Below the pieces are notes generated by a model. The model saw only the letters and a program-made list of their open reading frames with translations. It was not told the DNA's origin and made no database searches. A program made the translations under genes and the position numbers. From assembly GCA_001692895.1 (NCBI GenBank), contig KV748202.1:744001-808000 (forward strand): 64,000 bases of DNA, given 5' to 3'. Source of the stretch: Cenococcum geophilum 1.58 (lineage: Eukaryota; Ascomycota; Dothideomycetes; Gloniales; Gloniaceae). The first letter of the stretch is position 1; every line of letters starts with the position of its first letter. Positions 1 through 11,410 of this stretch are shown here, piece after piece.

Positions 1-33
1 AAGCTCGCAGCTAGGCTGACCGTCGGACACACT
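1..33. mobile_element. Terminal fragment of a DNA element with CAGTGTGTCC-type end
   Basis: Read on the minus strand, the first 33 bases begin CAGTGTGTCC and continue with GTCAGC and GCTGC blocks. The same blocks follow the CAGTGTGTCC at 2130, and in RIP-mutated form the inverse of 3256-3288. I read this as the terminus of a DNA transposon whose body lies left of the window. CAG-type ends recall hAT elements, but no transposase or 8-bp target duplication is visible, so the superfamily is a guess. Confidence 0.35.
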
Positions 34-600
34 GAGGGCGACGTCGGCTTTAACTTACTAACGGACGATAGGGACGTTATATCGACAATAAGGCGCATTT
101 AATGTAGGAATAGACTATCTTACGGTTTACACGTAAGTTTGGGTGTAAAAATTGGGGATCTGCATGCCAAGGATTCCAATTCATTTCGTAACGGACTAGT
201 GCGAGAGCTCTAGATTAATCTAATTTCTAAATTAGGAGCTTAGAGCTCCTTTTTAATCTAACGCTAAGAACCTCATTTTAACTGCTATATACGGGCTAGC
301 TTACAAATGTGACGCGGTTGCGGATCTGTAGGGTCTTCAGATCAGAAAGTCGTCAGTTCTATCGAACGATCGCATCAGATTCAGATACGAGCCCCAGATC
401 GGTTATATTCTGGAGCCTCTAGATTGGTTCTAGCGTTGAAACCGAACGGCCCCTAAATACGTAATATAGTAGAAATACTAAACTAGTCTACTATATATTT
501 GCTACCTCGTTTCGAGGCCTCCCTTTCTACCACCTCCGATACCGCCGACAACTCCGACGACTCCATCACCACTCCGTCACCGCCCCGTCACCACCCCATC
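34..600. other. Intergenic sequence, no gene seen
   Basis: Mixed-composition sequence without a convincing coding region. A hairpin-prone stretch at about 203-262 contains two copies of AGAGCTC separated by AT-rich DNA. No RNA gene or recognised repeat family was found. Confidence 0.5.
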
Positions 601-604
601 ACCT

Positions 605-803
605 CGTCCCTTATACGCCTCTGCCTCTCTGCCTCTCTGCCTCTCTACTCTCTGCCTTTCTGCTTCTCTGCCTCTCTACCTCTACCTCTACCTCTACCTC
701 TACCTCTACCTCTACCTCTACCTCTACCTCTACCTTCTACCTCTACCTCTACCTCTACCTCTACCTCTACCTCTACCTCTACCTCTACCTCTACCTCTAC
801 CTT
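605..803 (+). repeat. Pyrimidine-strand microsatellite, (CTCTAC)n with CTCTGC-like start
   Basis: The tract begins with CTCTGC/CTCTCT-like units and settles into an almost perfect CTCTAC hexamer from about 671. The unit length is a multiple of three, so it leaves an open frame across 499-837, but the product is only Pro-Leu and Ser-Thr dipeptide repeats. I regard that frame as a by-product of the repeat. Confidence 0.85.
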
Positions 804-879
804 TATCTCTGCCTTCTTTTTATATATCGATTTATAACGCGATTCTATCTATTACTATATTAGCCATAGACTCCTAAAA

Positions 880-1012
880 AATAGGTAAGTAGGGAGAGAG
901 GAAAACGGAAGGGAAAAAGAAAGAGGGAGAGGAGAGAGACACAGGGAGAAAAAAGGGAGGAAGAAAAAGAGAAAGAAAAAAAGAAAGACAAAGAGGAAGG
1001 TATAAAAGCACG
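880..1012. repeat. Purine-rich tract (AG-rich)
   Basis: About 130 bases of almost pure A/G on the + strand (GGGAGAGAGGAAAA-like). It lies roughly 80 bases after the pyrimidine microsatellite, so the two tracts form opposite strand-asymmetric blocks. No gene. Confidence 0.75.
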
Positions 1013-1637
1013 AAGGTAAAGGATATATACATAGCGTTTACCACAACAAGAGAAAAGTTACTAATTTTTGTAGGAAAAAAAAGTAAATCTTTATATAAAC
1101 TAAAAAGGAACTATTAAAGCTAATAATATATAATTAACCATAAAGGGCTAATCTAGCCCTCTTAATTTGGGCTTTGATAGCTCTTTTTAAACAAAGAGGG
1201 CTGTAAGAGCTTTATTTGCAGGCTACTGTAGCCGATCCTGTACCCGTAGGGATACTTTCCTATCTTCTTTGCCACAATCTGCCCTCCATTAATAGCGTAC
1301 CAGGAACTAAGCACGATCTTTAGCTGTCTACACCATCCAATTAACCTTTTATCTGCTGACCAACTTTGAGCCTCAGCTACTCAATACTTCAATCCAACAG
1401 CCTAACATCGGTTGAGCTCAACTACATCTCCGTCTGTACTAAAATTCATCAATAACTCGTCAAGATATTACAAATTTAAATTTAATCTAAAAATATCCAG
1501 TAAACGGCTTAGGAAACCACTTACAGCCACGATCAACTTACACATACGGTACAGTAGACCTAATTAATACGCCGAGAAGATAGAGATTATTAACTAAAAC
1601 ATTATAGTCCCCAAATCACTGAACTTGAAAACCAATA
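1013..1637. other. Non-coding stretch with short palindromes
   Basis: No supported gene. The part at 1140-1235 has short inverted repeats (GGGCTAATCTAGCCC and GGCTACTGTAGCC). Beyond about 1230 the sequence looks less RIP-mutated, with normal CA/TG content, and leads into the island with the hypothetical ORF. Confidence 0.45.
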
Positions 1638-1919
1638 ATGTGTGAAGGATGGCGAGCTTTAGTAGGCGAGCGATGTTCTCACACTATAGGGGCAAGCAAT
1701 TTAGAAGCACATGTATTAATTGCACAAGTGTATTGCGCTTTGAAGCACAGCAGAGGAAAGCCTTGTTCCGACACGGGACCCAAGCCTACAGTCGAAGAGA
1801 TCTTGGCAGATGACAACCACCCGAAGTGGGATATTCTCCCGGATCAACGATGTCCGATTTGCCAGAATATTGATTATGAGGAAGCTGCCGTGAGAGTCCA
1901 ACGTGGCCCTGAATCGTGA
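1638..1919 (+). CDS. Hypothetical 93-codon ORF in a non-RIPped island
   Basis: I do not recognise this protein. It is an ATG-to-stop frame in DNA of ordinary GC content with no RIP-type stops, unlike most of the window. The product has several Cys, including a CPIC motif near the C-terminus (about residues 73-76) and earlier single Cys, so a small zinc-binding fold is conceivable but unproven. It is followed by a TGA and about 400 bp of similar composition. It may be a small gene, a final exon of a truncated gene, or a chance frame. No promoter, intron or partner gene can be assigned. Confidence 0.3.
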   Translation: MCEGWRALVGERCSHTIGASNLEAHVLIAQVYCALKHSRGKPCSDTGPKPTVEEILADDNHPKWDILPDQRCPICQNIDYEEAAVRVQRGPES

Positions 1920-2129
1920 TTAGCCACGGCTGCTCTCAATGACAACATTTGCAATTGGCCTTTTGCTGTATCGGAGGTTCCATACCACGCCCATGATTCT
2001 AAATTGAGTATACATTATGGCGGACGGGTACTTGACATGCTATGTAGAAGCGAATGAACGAAGTATTCTAGTGGCGGGATCTAGCTGTTTGTTTATAATG
2101 TACAATAAACTATCCCTTGCAACGGTGGA
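1920..2129. other. Remainder of the non-RIPped island
   Basis: CA/TG-rich DNA that keeps the composition of the preceding ORF. A 71-codon frame (2017-2232) starts here, but it runs into the putative transposon terminus at 2130 and has no recognisable features, so it is not called as a gene. Confidence 0.4.
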
Positions 2130-3288
2130 CAGTGTGTCCAAGAGTCAGCGTCGCTGCCAAGAGGCTGATAACATAAGCAGTCAGCGAGCTTATCCCTTGA
2201 CACGGCAATTTTGGTCCTTAGGTTATCGATAAGAATAAACCAATCGGAAAAGCTGGGTTAATATAAATATCCAATTGAATCCAGTCGTGAATATTAAGCG
2301 ACCTTGGCAAAGGACCCTACCGTGTTAAGGGATAGAGTTGTGGCAGTCAGTCAGCTATAAGAGCTAGCTGACAGCTCGCTGCCTCAGTGGTAAGATTTAG
2401 TAGTAAGTTATAGCTTTTGGTAGAAGTTAAGGATATTTAAATCTTTAGCTAGTTAATTATACGCTAAGTAATAAGAAACCTATAGGGATCTCTTACTTAG
2501 CTATAGTATTCTCGCTTATATAAGTATTTATATACTAAGAAATATCTTAGTACGTATACTAATACTAAAATTAATTAAATTAGGTATTAACTACCCTTAA
2601 CTATATTATAACTATATATAATTAAAGCTCTATATTTTTAATATGGTTTCTTTACTATACTATTTATATTATTTATAAGTAGCTAGTTATATAATAGCTT
2701 TATAGTAGTATAATAGAGGGTAGCTATTAATCTGTTTTATTTACGTATATAGTATTAATAATATATATATATAAAGGCTTAGTTAAAAGGACAGAATCTA
2801 TTAGTAGCCAGTAAACGAGAATTCCAAGATAAGGACTAGAAGAAGGTCGAGGAAAGGACATGTCTATATATATAGCGCCAAGGTTTAGCTTAGCTAAGCC
2901 CCTAACTAGGGTCTATAACAGTGCCGTAATAATATATAAATCTTAAATATACTTATATATTATAATAATATAAAAATAAAGGGTTATACTTTTAATATAG
3001 CTTCTATATATTACTATTAATAATCTATATAAATGGTTAATAATTTAATTACGTTATAGTAAAGTAGTAAAAGAGTACTATTAATATTTATATATAGGGA
3101 GGTGCTATAAAAAACCCGCAATGGAATACTATAAAGTTTATACTACTTTTCTAATTAGGACAGCCAGCTAACAGCGTAACGGTTAGCGTATGTTATCCAA
3201 TAGTTAGCGGACAGCGAGCGATTCAATTAACGTAGTTAGTTAGCTATTTTGCTCGAGCTCGTAGCTAAGCTAACTATTGGACACACTA
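2130..3288. mobile_element. Candidate non-autonomous DNA element (CAGTGTGTCC ends)
   Basis: The left end begins CAGTGTGTCC at 2130. The right end, read inversely from 3288, begins TAGTGTGTCC. Inside both are AGTCAGC/AGTTAGC and GCTGC/GCTAC blocks that differ mainly by transitions. A third inverse-like block lies at about 3190-3225, and GCT-rich subterminal repeats lie at about 2342-2390. The interior (about 2400-3160) is very AT-rich and carries no recognisable transposase. Flanking 8-bp sequences do not match, so the boundaries or the element class may be wrong. Confidence 0.35.
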
Positions 3289-3326
3289 ATTATATTAAAG
3301 CTCGCTAAGGTAAGTAATATAAGTGT

Positions 3327-3478
3327 TATGGGACCACCCCCGTAATACCTTATACGCGCCTACCTATTTCTACTGCTATATTCTACTAAGTCCTTAGAAT
3401 TCTACCGAATTCTGCTAATTATTATAGGACTACCCCTATAATATCTCGTATACGCCTACCTATTTTTACTACTAAGGT
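3327..3478. repeat. Tandem duplication of about 95 bp, RIP-diverged
   Basis: A segment starting with a GGGACCACCCCCGTAATA-like string at about 3330 recurs at about 3424 as an AGGACTACCCCTATAATA-like string. Both continue into CGCCTACCTATTT. Differences are almost all C-to-T or G-to-A, as expected when RIP acts on a tandem duplicate. Confidence 0.6.
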
Positions 3479-3515
3479 ACTAGTTATCTAATATCTATAT
3501 TTCTACTAAACTTTA

Positions 3516-3795
3516 TATTACGGCACTGACCTAACGCGTTGTTATGGCTACGCGTATGCATGAGCACGGACCTGACCCCTGAGCGACGTGTATATATACC
3601 ACCTCACCTCCTACATAGATCCTCACACGACATCGTTTGTCAATCATATACAGTCACCTTATACATCGTACCTTGACAGTCCGCACGTACTATAACACTT
3701 TATTAAATCCGCTAAATCTTACCAAACTCTATTAGAACCGTAATAGCGTATAGTACGTGCCTATTAATCTAGTAACTAAGTTAATGATATATTTA
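3516..3795 (+). mobile_element. Solo LTR-like remnant of the TGTTACGGCACT family
   Basis: It starts TATTACGGCACTGAC, a RIPped form of the TGTTACGGCACTGAC that opens the clear solo LTR at 13823 and resembles the LTRs of elements GA and GB. A TATA-like GTATATATACC lies at about 3588, and the right side resembles the family's ACTAAGT-containing end. I could not find a matching 5-bp duplication, so the right boundary is approximate. Confidence 0.45.
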
Positions 3796-3811
3796 TATCC
3801 TATCTTCTTAG

Positions 3812-4232
3812 TGTTACGAACGCTTTAAGTACAATATTATAACTACTTGGAGAAGAGACGGAAGAAGCTAGTTAGTTAATTCAGGCACGGTTTAGGATGG
3901 AGCCGATAGAACTATGTAACGAGAAATAGTAACTAAGGTTATATAATGTGCTATGTATTAAACGAGAGGAATAAGAGGAACTTATATACCTAACGTATAA
4001 GACGTATATTACGTATAAGAAGGATTTTATAGGAGTATAGTTGTGTATTTAAGGACCCTTAGTCCCTACCTAGATAGTTCCTTCCTTATAGTAATTCTTA
4101 GAATACAATTAGAGTTAATCTGTTAGGCAACTACTCCACCAGTTATTATTACGTTGTTAACTTACTTATAATACCTATATACCTAGCCTATTAACAAGTC
4201 TACCATAGTCTCTACTATAAGGCTTTGTTATA
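3812..4232 (+). repeat. 5' LTR of chromovirus C1 (421 bp)
   Basis: Begins TGTTACGAACGC and ends GGCTTTGTTATA, a RIPped form of the 3' copy's TTCGTTACA. Same length as the 3' LTR, with differences that look like transitions only. The internal region follows with TAATTACTACCACGGTTA; no classical TGG-type primer-binding site is evident. Confidence 0.95.
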
Positions 4233-7200
4233 TAATTACTACCACGGTTACGGTTTTAATAAGTTAAATAATATGCTACTAAAAGCAGCTACCACAACGC
4301 CATTAACGGCGGCAACTACGTTAGGATTAGGTAACGACACTAGTATAGTAGACACTAACTTACAACAACTTATAATAGTAGGACAGTTACAAATAATAGT
4401 TAATTAGTTAACGGGAGATAATGCGGCACTTAAAAATAGGATTAATGGGATAGGAGTAGTAAAGGTTAAGTTACCATCGATTGAAAGATTCTTAGAAGAA
4501 AGATTAAAGCTTAAAGGATTCCTTACGCAAATATACTTTAAGGTTGTATAGGAAGGAGTAAAGCTAGTAATAACTATGGATTAAGTAGCATATGCAGGAT
4601 TGTTCTTATTAGGAAGAGCACTTAAATAGTTTAAGCCTTACCTAATAGAGATATAAGTAAACGGAATAACAACAACAAACTAGGAAGTACGGTTTATGTT
4701 TTTAAGCTAGAATAGATTTATAGAGCGACTTATATAAATGTTTGGGGACCCGGAAGTAATAACTATAGCGGAAAGAAAGCTTTAGGACCTAACGTAATAG
4801 ACTTTAGCGATTAAGTATACGATATAATTCTAAACGCTAGCTATATAACTTAAGTGGAATAATAAGGCGCTTATGGTATAGTATAAATAGGGATTTAAGG
4901 CTAAAGTCTAGGACGTAATTATTCTAATGGAAGATGCGGATACCCTAAGGGAATTAATAGATTAAGCGATTAAGATTAACAATAGGATTTTCTAAAGGGA
5001 ATAGGCTAAGAGAGGCTAGGATAGAGTTCTATAGTTATATAAGGCGTAGAGTACGCAATAATAAAAGCTAAGTTAGAAATTATGGTATAGCGCAGAGCTA
5101 ATGGACCTAAGTAGTACTAAAGAAGCCTATAAGAGATGGAGTAAGAAACTATAAAAACCTAAAGGTTAAGGATCTAGTGATTATAGGACTAAGGAGTAGA
5201 GGCTAAACTAGGGATCTTAATAGTAGAAGATGTTTAGGCGGACTCTATAATAAAGTTAATAATTTAGAGACGGAGCTTATATAAATTACGGAAAATAGGG
5301 TTACTTTATAAGGGATTATAAAGATAGTTAGAGTTACTATATAATAAAGGGAACTAGACTAGTAGTACGTAATATATATATATAGAGGGATAATAGTATA
5401 CTGCGAGGAATAAAAGAATGTTTAATTAAAAGTTTTGCGTTTTGTTATAATAATATATACTAAATTTATAAAGACGCTAAGTATGGCGCAAGCTATTAGC
5501 CATAAGAGCTAGAGTTAAAAGGACTTAGAGGAACTAAAGAGTTAGATAAAAAACGAGATCGACTTTATAAGCTAGATTAAGATATTATAGTAATATACGG
5601 ATAAAGATTAGTAATAATAATAATAGAGTTAGAGTACTTATTAATTAATAGCAATAAGGATAGTAAAGGAACTAACTAGGGGTATCTAAACCTTAATAGC
5701 GTAATAGAAGTAGAGACTAAGACCGCTATAGAGTAAGGTTTAGTAACAGGTATTATAACACCGTTGGATATAGTATCTATTGCTTTATAAGACGGAAGGA
5801 GCAATATCTAGAGATAATTAAGTAAGCAGATAACTGCTAGTGCTAGCTTACCACTTAATAAAGGTAAAAGGCTAAAGGCTTAAGATTTTTAAGACGAGAT
5901 AAGAGACGACTAAGATTCTTAAGATAAGATGAGGTATACCTAAGGACCCATAACGGACGAAAACTAATAGAGTAGGGTAGTAGCTTAGTTTAGAAATATA
6001 CGAATAAGCTTAGGATAGAGTTTCCTATAGGTATAAGACTCTTAAGATAAGATAAATAAGATTTAAAACTTTTAAGATAAGATGAGAATACTACGGACGC
6101 CTAGTTGGACTAAGGTGGGAGCTAAGCTTAAGCTAGAAGTAAGCTTAGGATTAAATAATCTAAGGGGTTAAGAATTCGGAGTGCGAATTAGGACACCTAT
6201 AAGTAAGAGGTAAGGAGCTTCTTTATAGATTAGAGAATCTATAATGCAAATAGCGATTAGACTAGGAGACAGATATATAGACCTAGAGGACTTACTAAGG
6301 GAATATAGTATTTAGCCTAAAGATTAAAAAACTAATACTAAGATTAAGAAGTATAAAGACTTTAAGGATCTACTTATAAGACGCAATATAAAAGAAACTA
6401 TAGAGAAGTTTAGGGCAAGAATTACCTTATAGTAAGAATAGAAACTAGATAAGAGATCTAGTATATTGGGACGTATAAGGGATAGAGTATTGGTATAAAG
6501 AGTTACTAATAGGCTTAGAATAGGTATATTAAGAGTTAAGTGGCTTACTAAACTAGAATAAGAAGAGGATCTAGGGATTTCTACTAGGTTTAAAGAACGA
6601 CACACTAAAGGCTGTCACGATATAGTAATAAAGAGATATTTCCTTACGGACAGACTATATACACTCTAGTAGCTGTACTAAAAGTAGTATAGGTAAAGGC
6701 ACAATAATAAGTGGGAAGATTTCTATATATAGTTGGATGAAAAAGTTATCTAGGACCACCTAATTATAGAGAAGGCTATAACGCATATTAAAGGAGCCTT
6801 AATTATAACGTTAAAGGATCTAGAGGAACGTTTAGAGGACTAGAGAAGCAAGAGACGCATTTTAGTACCTGCGAATAAAGTTATAACGTTTAGATTAGTA
6901 TAATAAAGGTTTAAACTTAGGGATAAAGACGAGCTAAGAGTTAACCTAAAGCACCTAGNANACNANANGTTATTATNGATTGCGTATATAGACNATATAT
7001 NCGAAATNTATAAGAATCCGAAGGAAAAGAATTGGAAATACCCTATAAGGATATACTGGATAACGGACAAGTAATAGTATAGAAATGCTAAATATATGCA
7101 TGGATAGTATCTAGCAGAGGTCTAAGAGGAAGGAGGTTTAGTACTTTAACCAGGAAGATTCCTTACGGAAGAATGCTTAGACGGACAATAGTAGTGGGAA

Positions 7201-7430
7201 TGCCTAGAAAATACGTGTTTATGGTATATTAAAGATAAAAAGCGAACTAGGTATTAGCTAAAGAGTGAGCTAAATATACTAGGATTAAGCAGCTAATAGT
7301 TAGGAAAAGTAGAGGCCTACGGGACTAAAGGGAGCTAGTGGTAGAGCCTTAGACCCTTAAAGGAATTTAAGGATAATACCTAAATTTATAAGTTAATTAG
7401 TAAGATTAGTAGTTTAAAGCGCTAATAGAT
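4225..7430 (+). pseudogene. gag: RIP-degraded Gag of chromovirus C1, unusually long
   Basis: One frame runs from the LTR/internal junction to about 7430 (about 1,060 codons), interrupted only by TAA/TAG codons that look like former CAA/CAG. A capsid-like region lies at about 4470-4800 (LKGFLTQ, AYAG.FL.GRAL..F.PYL). A nucleocapsid knuckle lies at 5272-5325, where the Cys and His positions of the CCHC box have become Tyr. About 690 codons then follow with no domain I recognise: an Asp/Gln-rich stretch (about 5880-6070), a basic helical-looking stretch (6300-6600) and a Trp/Cys-containing motif WECLENTCLW near 7195. Typical Ty3 Gag proteins are far shorter. Position 4225 is only where the frame opens; the true start codon is uncertain. 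Pol follows in the -1 frame. Confidence 0.8.
6959..7008. other. Cluster of ambiguous bases (N) in C1 gag
   Basis: Several isolated N characters alternate with called bases over about 50 bp. The pattern is that of a consensus conflict between repeat copies rather than a scaffold gap. Confidence 0.9.
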
Positions 7431-10400
7431 AGTGGAGTAACGCGAAACTATATTTTACTAGCAGTAGTTAAGAGAATGGGGCTACCTTATAGATAAAAGG
7501 AGCAATCTTACCTATTAGTTATAATTTTAGGAGATCTAATAACCTATAGAGGAGGGATCATTAATCTTAAAATAGGACCTATTTAGATAACTATTAAAGG
7601 AAGATAGATTAAGATGTCTTTTAATATCCTACTATTAGGATGGGACGAGGCAGTATTAGGTATGCCTTAATTACAGGAATATAATCTAAGGATTAATTGG
7701 ATTATAGGTTAGGTTAATATTAGAGATACTTAACGCCGTAAGATATAATAATAAGCTAAGTTGGTATAGTACTAAGTAGGAGCAACCTATAAAGAAATAA
7801 AAAAAGGACTAAGTTATATACTAAAGAGATACTATAAGTACAGTAAGAAACTATAGTTACTAGAAAATAAAAAGCTGTTAAAATATGTAGTATGGGACTA
7901 TAAGATAGAGTTAGAACTAGGAATAAGTCTAAAGTTCTTTCTAATCTATAAGCTTACTGAAGAAGAAGGTAGAGCGTTAAAAGAGTTTATTTAGGAAAAT
8001 CTATAAAAGGGATATATTAGACCATTATAGTTATTAGTGGGTTATCTAGTACTATTTATACTAAAGAAAAATGGTAAACTAAGGCTGTGTATTAACTATA
8101 GATAGTTAAACAGCATTACTAGGAAGGATAGGTATCCTTTACCCTTAATTAGCGAAATCTAAGATAGGATTAGTAATACGTAAATCTTTACAAAGATAGA
8201 TCTAAGATGGGCGTACCATTAGATTAGAATTAAGGAAGGCAATAAATAGAAAGCAGCCTTTAGATTAAAGGAAGGACTATATAAACTATTGGTTATATAA
8301 TTTAGGCTTATAAACGCACTAGTAACGTTCTAGAAGTGTATTAACAATATATTAGGAGAATACTTAGATAAATTTGTTATGGTATATCTTAATGATATTA
8401 TTATCTATTTAATAAGTAAGGAAGAGCACGGAGAACACGTTAAATAGGTCTTAAAGAGACTATAAAAAGAATAGATACTAGTAGCAATTAAGAAATGCGA
8501 GTTCTTTACTAGGAAGATTAATTTTATTAGATTTATTATTAAACCAGGCTAACTTAGCATAGATTTAAAAAAGATTAAGGCTATAGTAAATTAGTAAGAA
8601 CTAGAGAATGTTACGTAGTTAAGATTGTTCCTAGAGTTTTATAATTACTATAAAAGGTTTATAGCGCAGTGGTTAAAGGATATTAAGCTATTTACGTGGT
8701 TAATAAAGAAAGAAGAACTATAGGTATAGGGAAAGGAGTAAAGGAAACTCTTTAAAAAAGTTAAAGAGTTATTTACCTAGGAGCCAGTTCTTAAGATCTA
8801 TTAACTAGGACTAAAGACAGTTGTAGAAACGGATGCATTAGACTATATACTAGGGGCGTGCTTTATATAAAGATATTAAAATAGATAGTACCTAGTGGTA
8901 TACTATAGTTAAAAGATAACATTACTAGAGTTAAACTATAACATCTATAATAAGGAGTTGTTAGGTATAGTTGCAGTATTAAAGGAATAAAGAGTATTCT
9001 TATAAGGTATAGAAAAACTATTTATAGTTAAAACGGATTATAAGAACCTAATAGGATTTCTAATAATAAAGGAACTTAACTAAAGATAGGTTAGATAGGT
9101 AGAGATACTTACGGAATACTATTTTAAGATTTAGTATACTAAAGGTATAGATAATATAAGGGTAGATACTCTAAGCCGTAAAGCTAAACTATAAAATAAG
9201 GAGAAGCTATTGGGGGCTTTATTACAAAAAGATATAGACGGATTAATTAGGTATAATTATCCAAAAATTATAGCAACTTAAGAAGACGACGAATTAAAGA
9301 AAGTCTATAAGATACTAGGAAGCTTTTAGGTATAAAGAATTCTAAAAGCATAGCTAGAAGATCTATAGTTGGATATATATAAAAACCGAGAAGTGAAGTA
9401 TATTCTAAAAAGTATAGCAGAATAGTTTATGGAGGACTTTTATAAGGGACTAACTTAAAGATATAATAGAGCTACGGGCTTAGTGTTAAGACTCTAAAAG
9501 GAGTACATTATTAATGGAATCTGGAGGATAGCTAGAAAAGTTATAAAGGAATGTTTAGATTGCTAAAGAAATAAACTAATAAGGTATAAGCTATATAGAG
9601 GGCTATAACCTATTAAAATACTAGAGAGACTATGGGAGGTTATATTATAGGACTTTATTATTAAGTTGCCAAAATTAAAAGATCCTATTACTAGATAAGA
9701 TTATAATGCGATCTTAGTAATAGTAAATAAGCTTATGAAGTAGGGATACTTTATAGCATATATAGAAGAAATCTTAGCGGAAGATGTTACTAGAATCTAT
9801 ATTAAAGAAGTGTTTATAAGATATGGAGTACTAAGTAAGATTATATTGGATAGAGATCTAAGATTCGTAGCAGTATTCTAGGAAGTATTCTTAGCGGAGT
9901 AAGGAGTTTAAGCAGCAACTTCTACTATATATTATCCGCAGACAGATGGTTAAACAGAAAGATTAAACTAGACACTAAAGTAGTATCTAAGGCATTATAT
10001 TAATTACGCACAGAATAATTAGGTATCGCTATTACTAGTTATATAGTTTGTATATAATGTAACACCTTAAGAAGGAATAGGCATATTACTATTTAAGGCA
10101 AATTATAGATATAAGCTAAGAATATCGTTGTTACTACGGCAAGTGAAGAAAACAAGTAGTATAGCTAAAGAAAGAATGAAGACGTTAATAAATCTTTATA
10201 TAGACCTTATAGAATTAGTAAAGAAAGTATAAGAGAGAATAAAAAAGTACTATAATACTAAGAGATCTAAGGGACTAGATCTTAAGGAGGGAGATAAAGT
10301 ATAGCTACTATATAAAAATTTTAAGAGTTAATAACTAAGTAAGAAGTTGGACCACGTTAGACTAGGACCTTTTAAAATTAAGTAGAAAATTTCATTAATT

Positions 10401-10860
10401 ATATTTAAGTTAAATCTACTAGCCAAAATAAAGATCTACCCTATATAGTATATTATAATGCTAGAGCTAGCATATAGGAATATTAAGCTACCGGTTTATA
10501 AAGTAGACATATATAAAGGGTAAGAGGAAGATAAATAATAAGTTTTAAAGATTATTAGTTATAAGGATATAGATAATAAAATATAGTATGAAGTAAAGTA
10601 GATAGGCTATAATAAGACTACCTAGGAGCTACTAGAAAATCTAAAGAATGCTATAGGAAAGGTATAGGAGTATTAAAAGAGAAAAGGTTAGGCAGTATTA
10701 ATAAAGAAGGATCGCTAAAGAACAAGTTACCTAAGGGGGACCTAGGAAGAGCAACTGCTAAACTACTTAGAGTTATTTTCTTCTCTATTAGAAAAGAATC
10801 CATTCTTTTATTACCTAGTTCCTATAAACCTTATTCTATAAGTTTCTATTCCTTAAAATA
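7400..10860 (+). pseudogene. pol: RIP-degraded Pol of chromovirus C1 (PR-RT-RH-IN-chromodomain)
   Basis: All domains lie in one frame, offset by -1 from Gag. The protease motif ALIDSG is at 7419-7436. The reverse transcriptase has LRLCINYR..N (about 8080) and YLND at 8385-8396, where the family has YLDD, so one catalytic Asp is now Asn. RNase H shows DYKNL near 9037. Integrase has a C..C remnant (CLDC, about 9551), DFIIKLP (about 9652), DYNAILVIVNKLMK (about 9700) and YYPQTDG.TERLN (about 9930-9965). A GPF/Y-like LGPFKI lies near 10360, and a chromodomain (YEVK.IGYNKTT.ELLENLKNA) at about 10540-10650. Stops are TAA/TAG at Gln positions. The C-terminal limit is approximate. Confidence 0.92.
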
Positions 10861-11383
10861 AACCTTTTTATAAACTTTCTTAAGACAAAGCAGACGAGTA
10901 GATGCTATAATTTAAGTATCTAGAGCCTTCTGTTCCGTGTTACGGGAATATTTTAACTTAGTAAGGGCTTATAATAGTTTACTATCTAGCCACGCAGTAG
11001 TAGATTAAATATAAAACCCTAAGACAAATCAACTAGGGAACTAGACGACTATTAAGAGTAATAGGTCGCGTATATTTAGTATTAGAAGTAGAGCGAACGT
11101 TATAGGACGAACGAATATTCGCTTTAGTATACTCTAAGTAAGAGAACGGTTATTGCGAAGATGGGTTCGCTAATATAATATAAACTAACCCCTCTTTTAA
11201 ACAACGAGAATACGGAGACGGTATAATCTCACTAAGAAATAATATTGCAGCAATAGTGCAAGCACGACGTTGGGCGTGTAAAGAAGAAATTGCTTTAGGT
11301 ATAATAAGTAATAATATTAACTAAATTAATTAGACGGATATTATACCTCTAGTAAGTAACTTAGAGATATTTTGAATCTTTAA

Positions 11384-11410
11384 GAACAAAGATAAAGAGG
11401 AGGGAGATAG
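11384..11410 (+). promoter_or_regulatory. Polypurine tract of C1
   Basis: GATAAAGAGGAGGGAGATAG immediately precedes the TG of the 3' LTR, where the plus-strand primer of a retroelement is expected. The same tract is found before the 3' LTRs of C2 and C3. Confidence 0.85.

Noticed and set aside
499-837. 112-codon open frame over the CTCTAC microsatellite
   Set aside because: The product is a dipeptide repeat created by a hexanucleotide array; no non-repetitive domain or gene context.
2017-2232. 71-codon open frame
   Set aside because: It runs across the putative transposon end at 2130 and has no recognisable motif; likely chance.
6324-7070. Minus-strand frames in C1
   Set aside because: Antisense of the RIPped Gag extension; RIP removes stops from one strand while adding them to the other.
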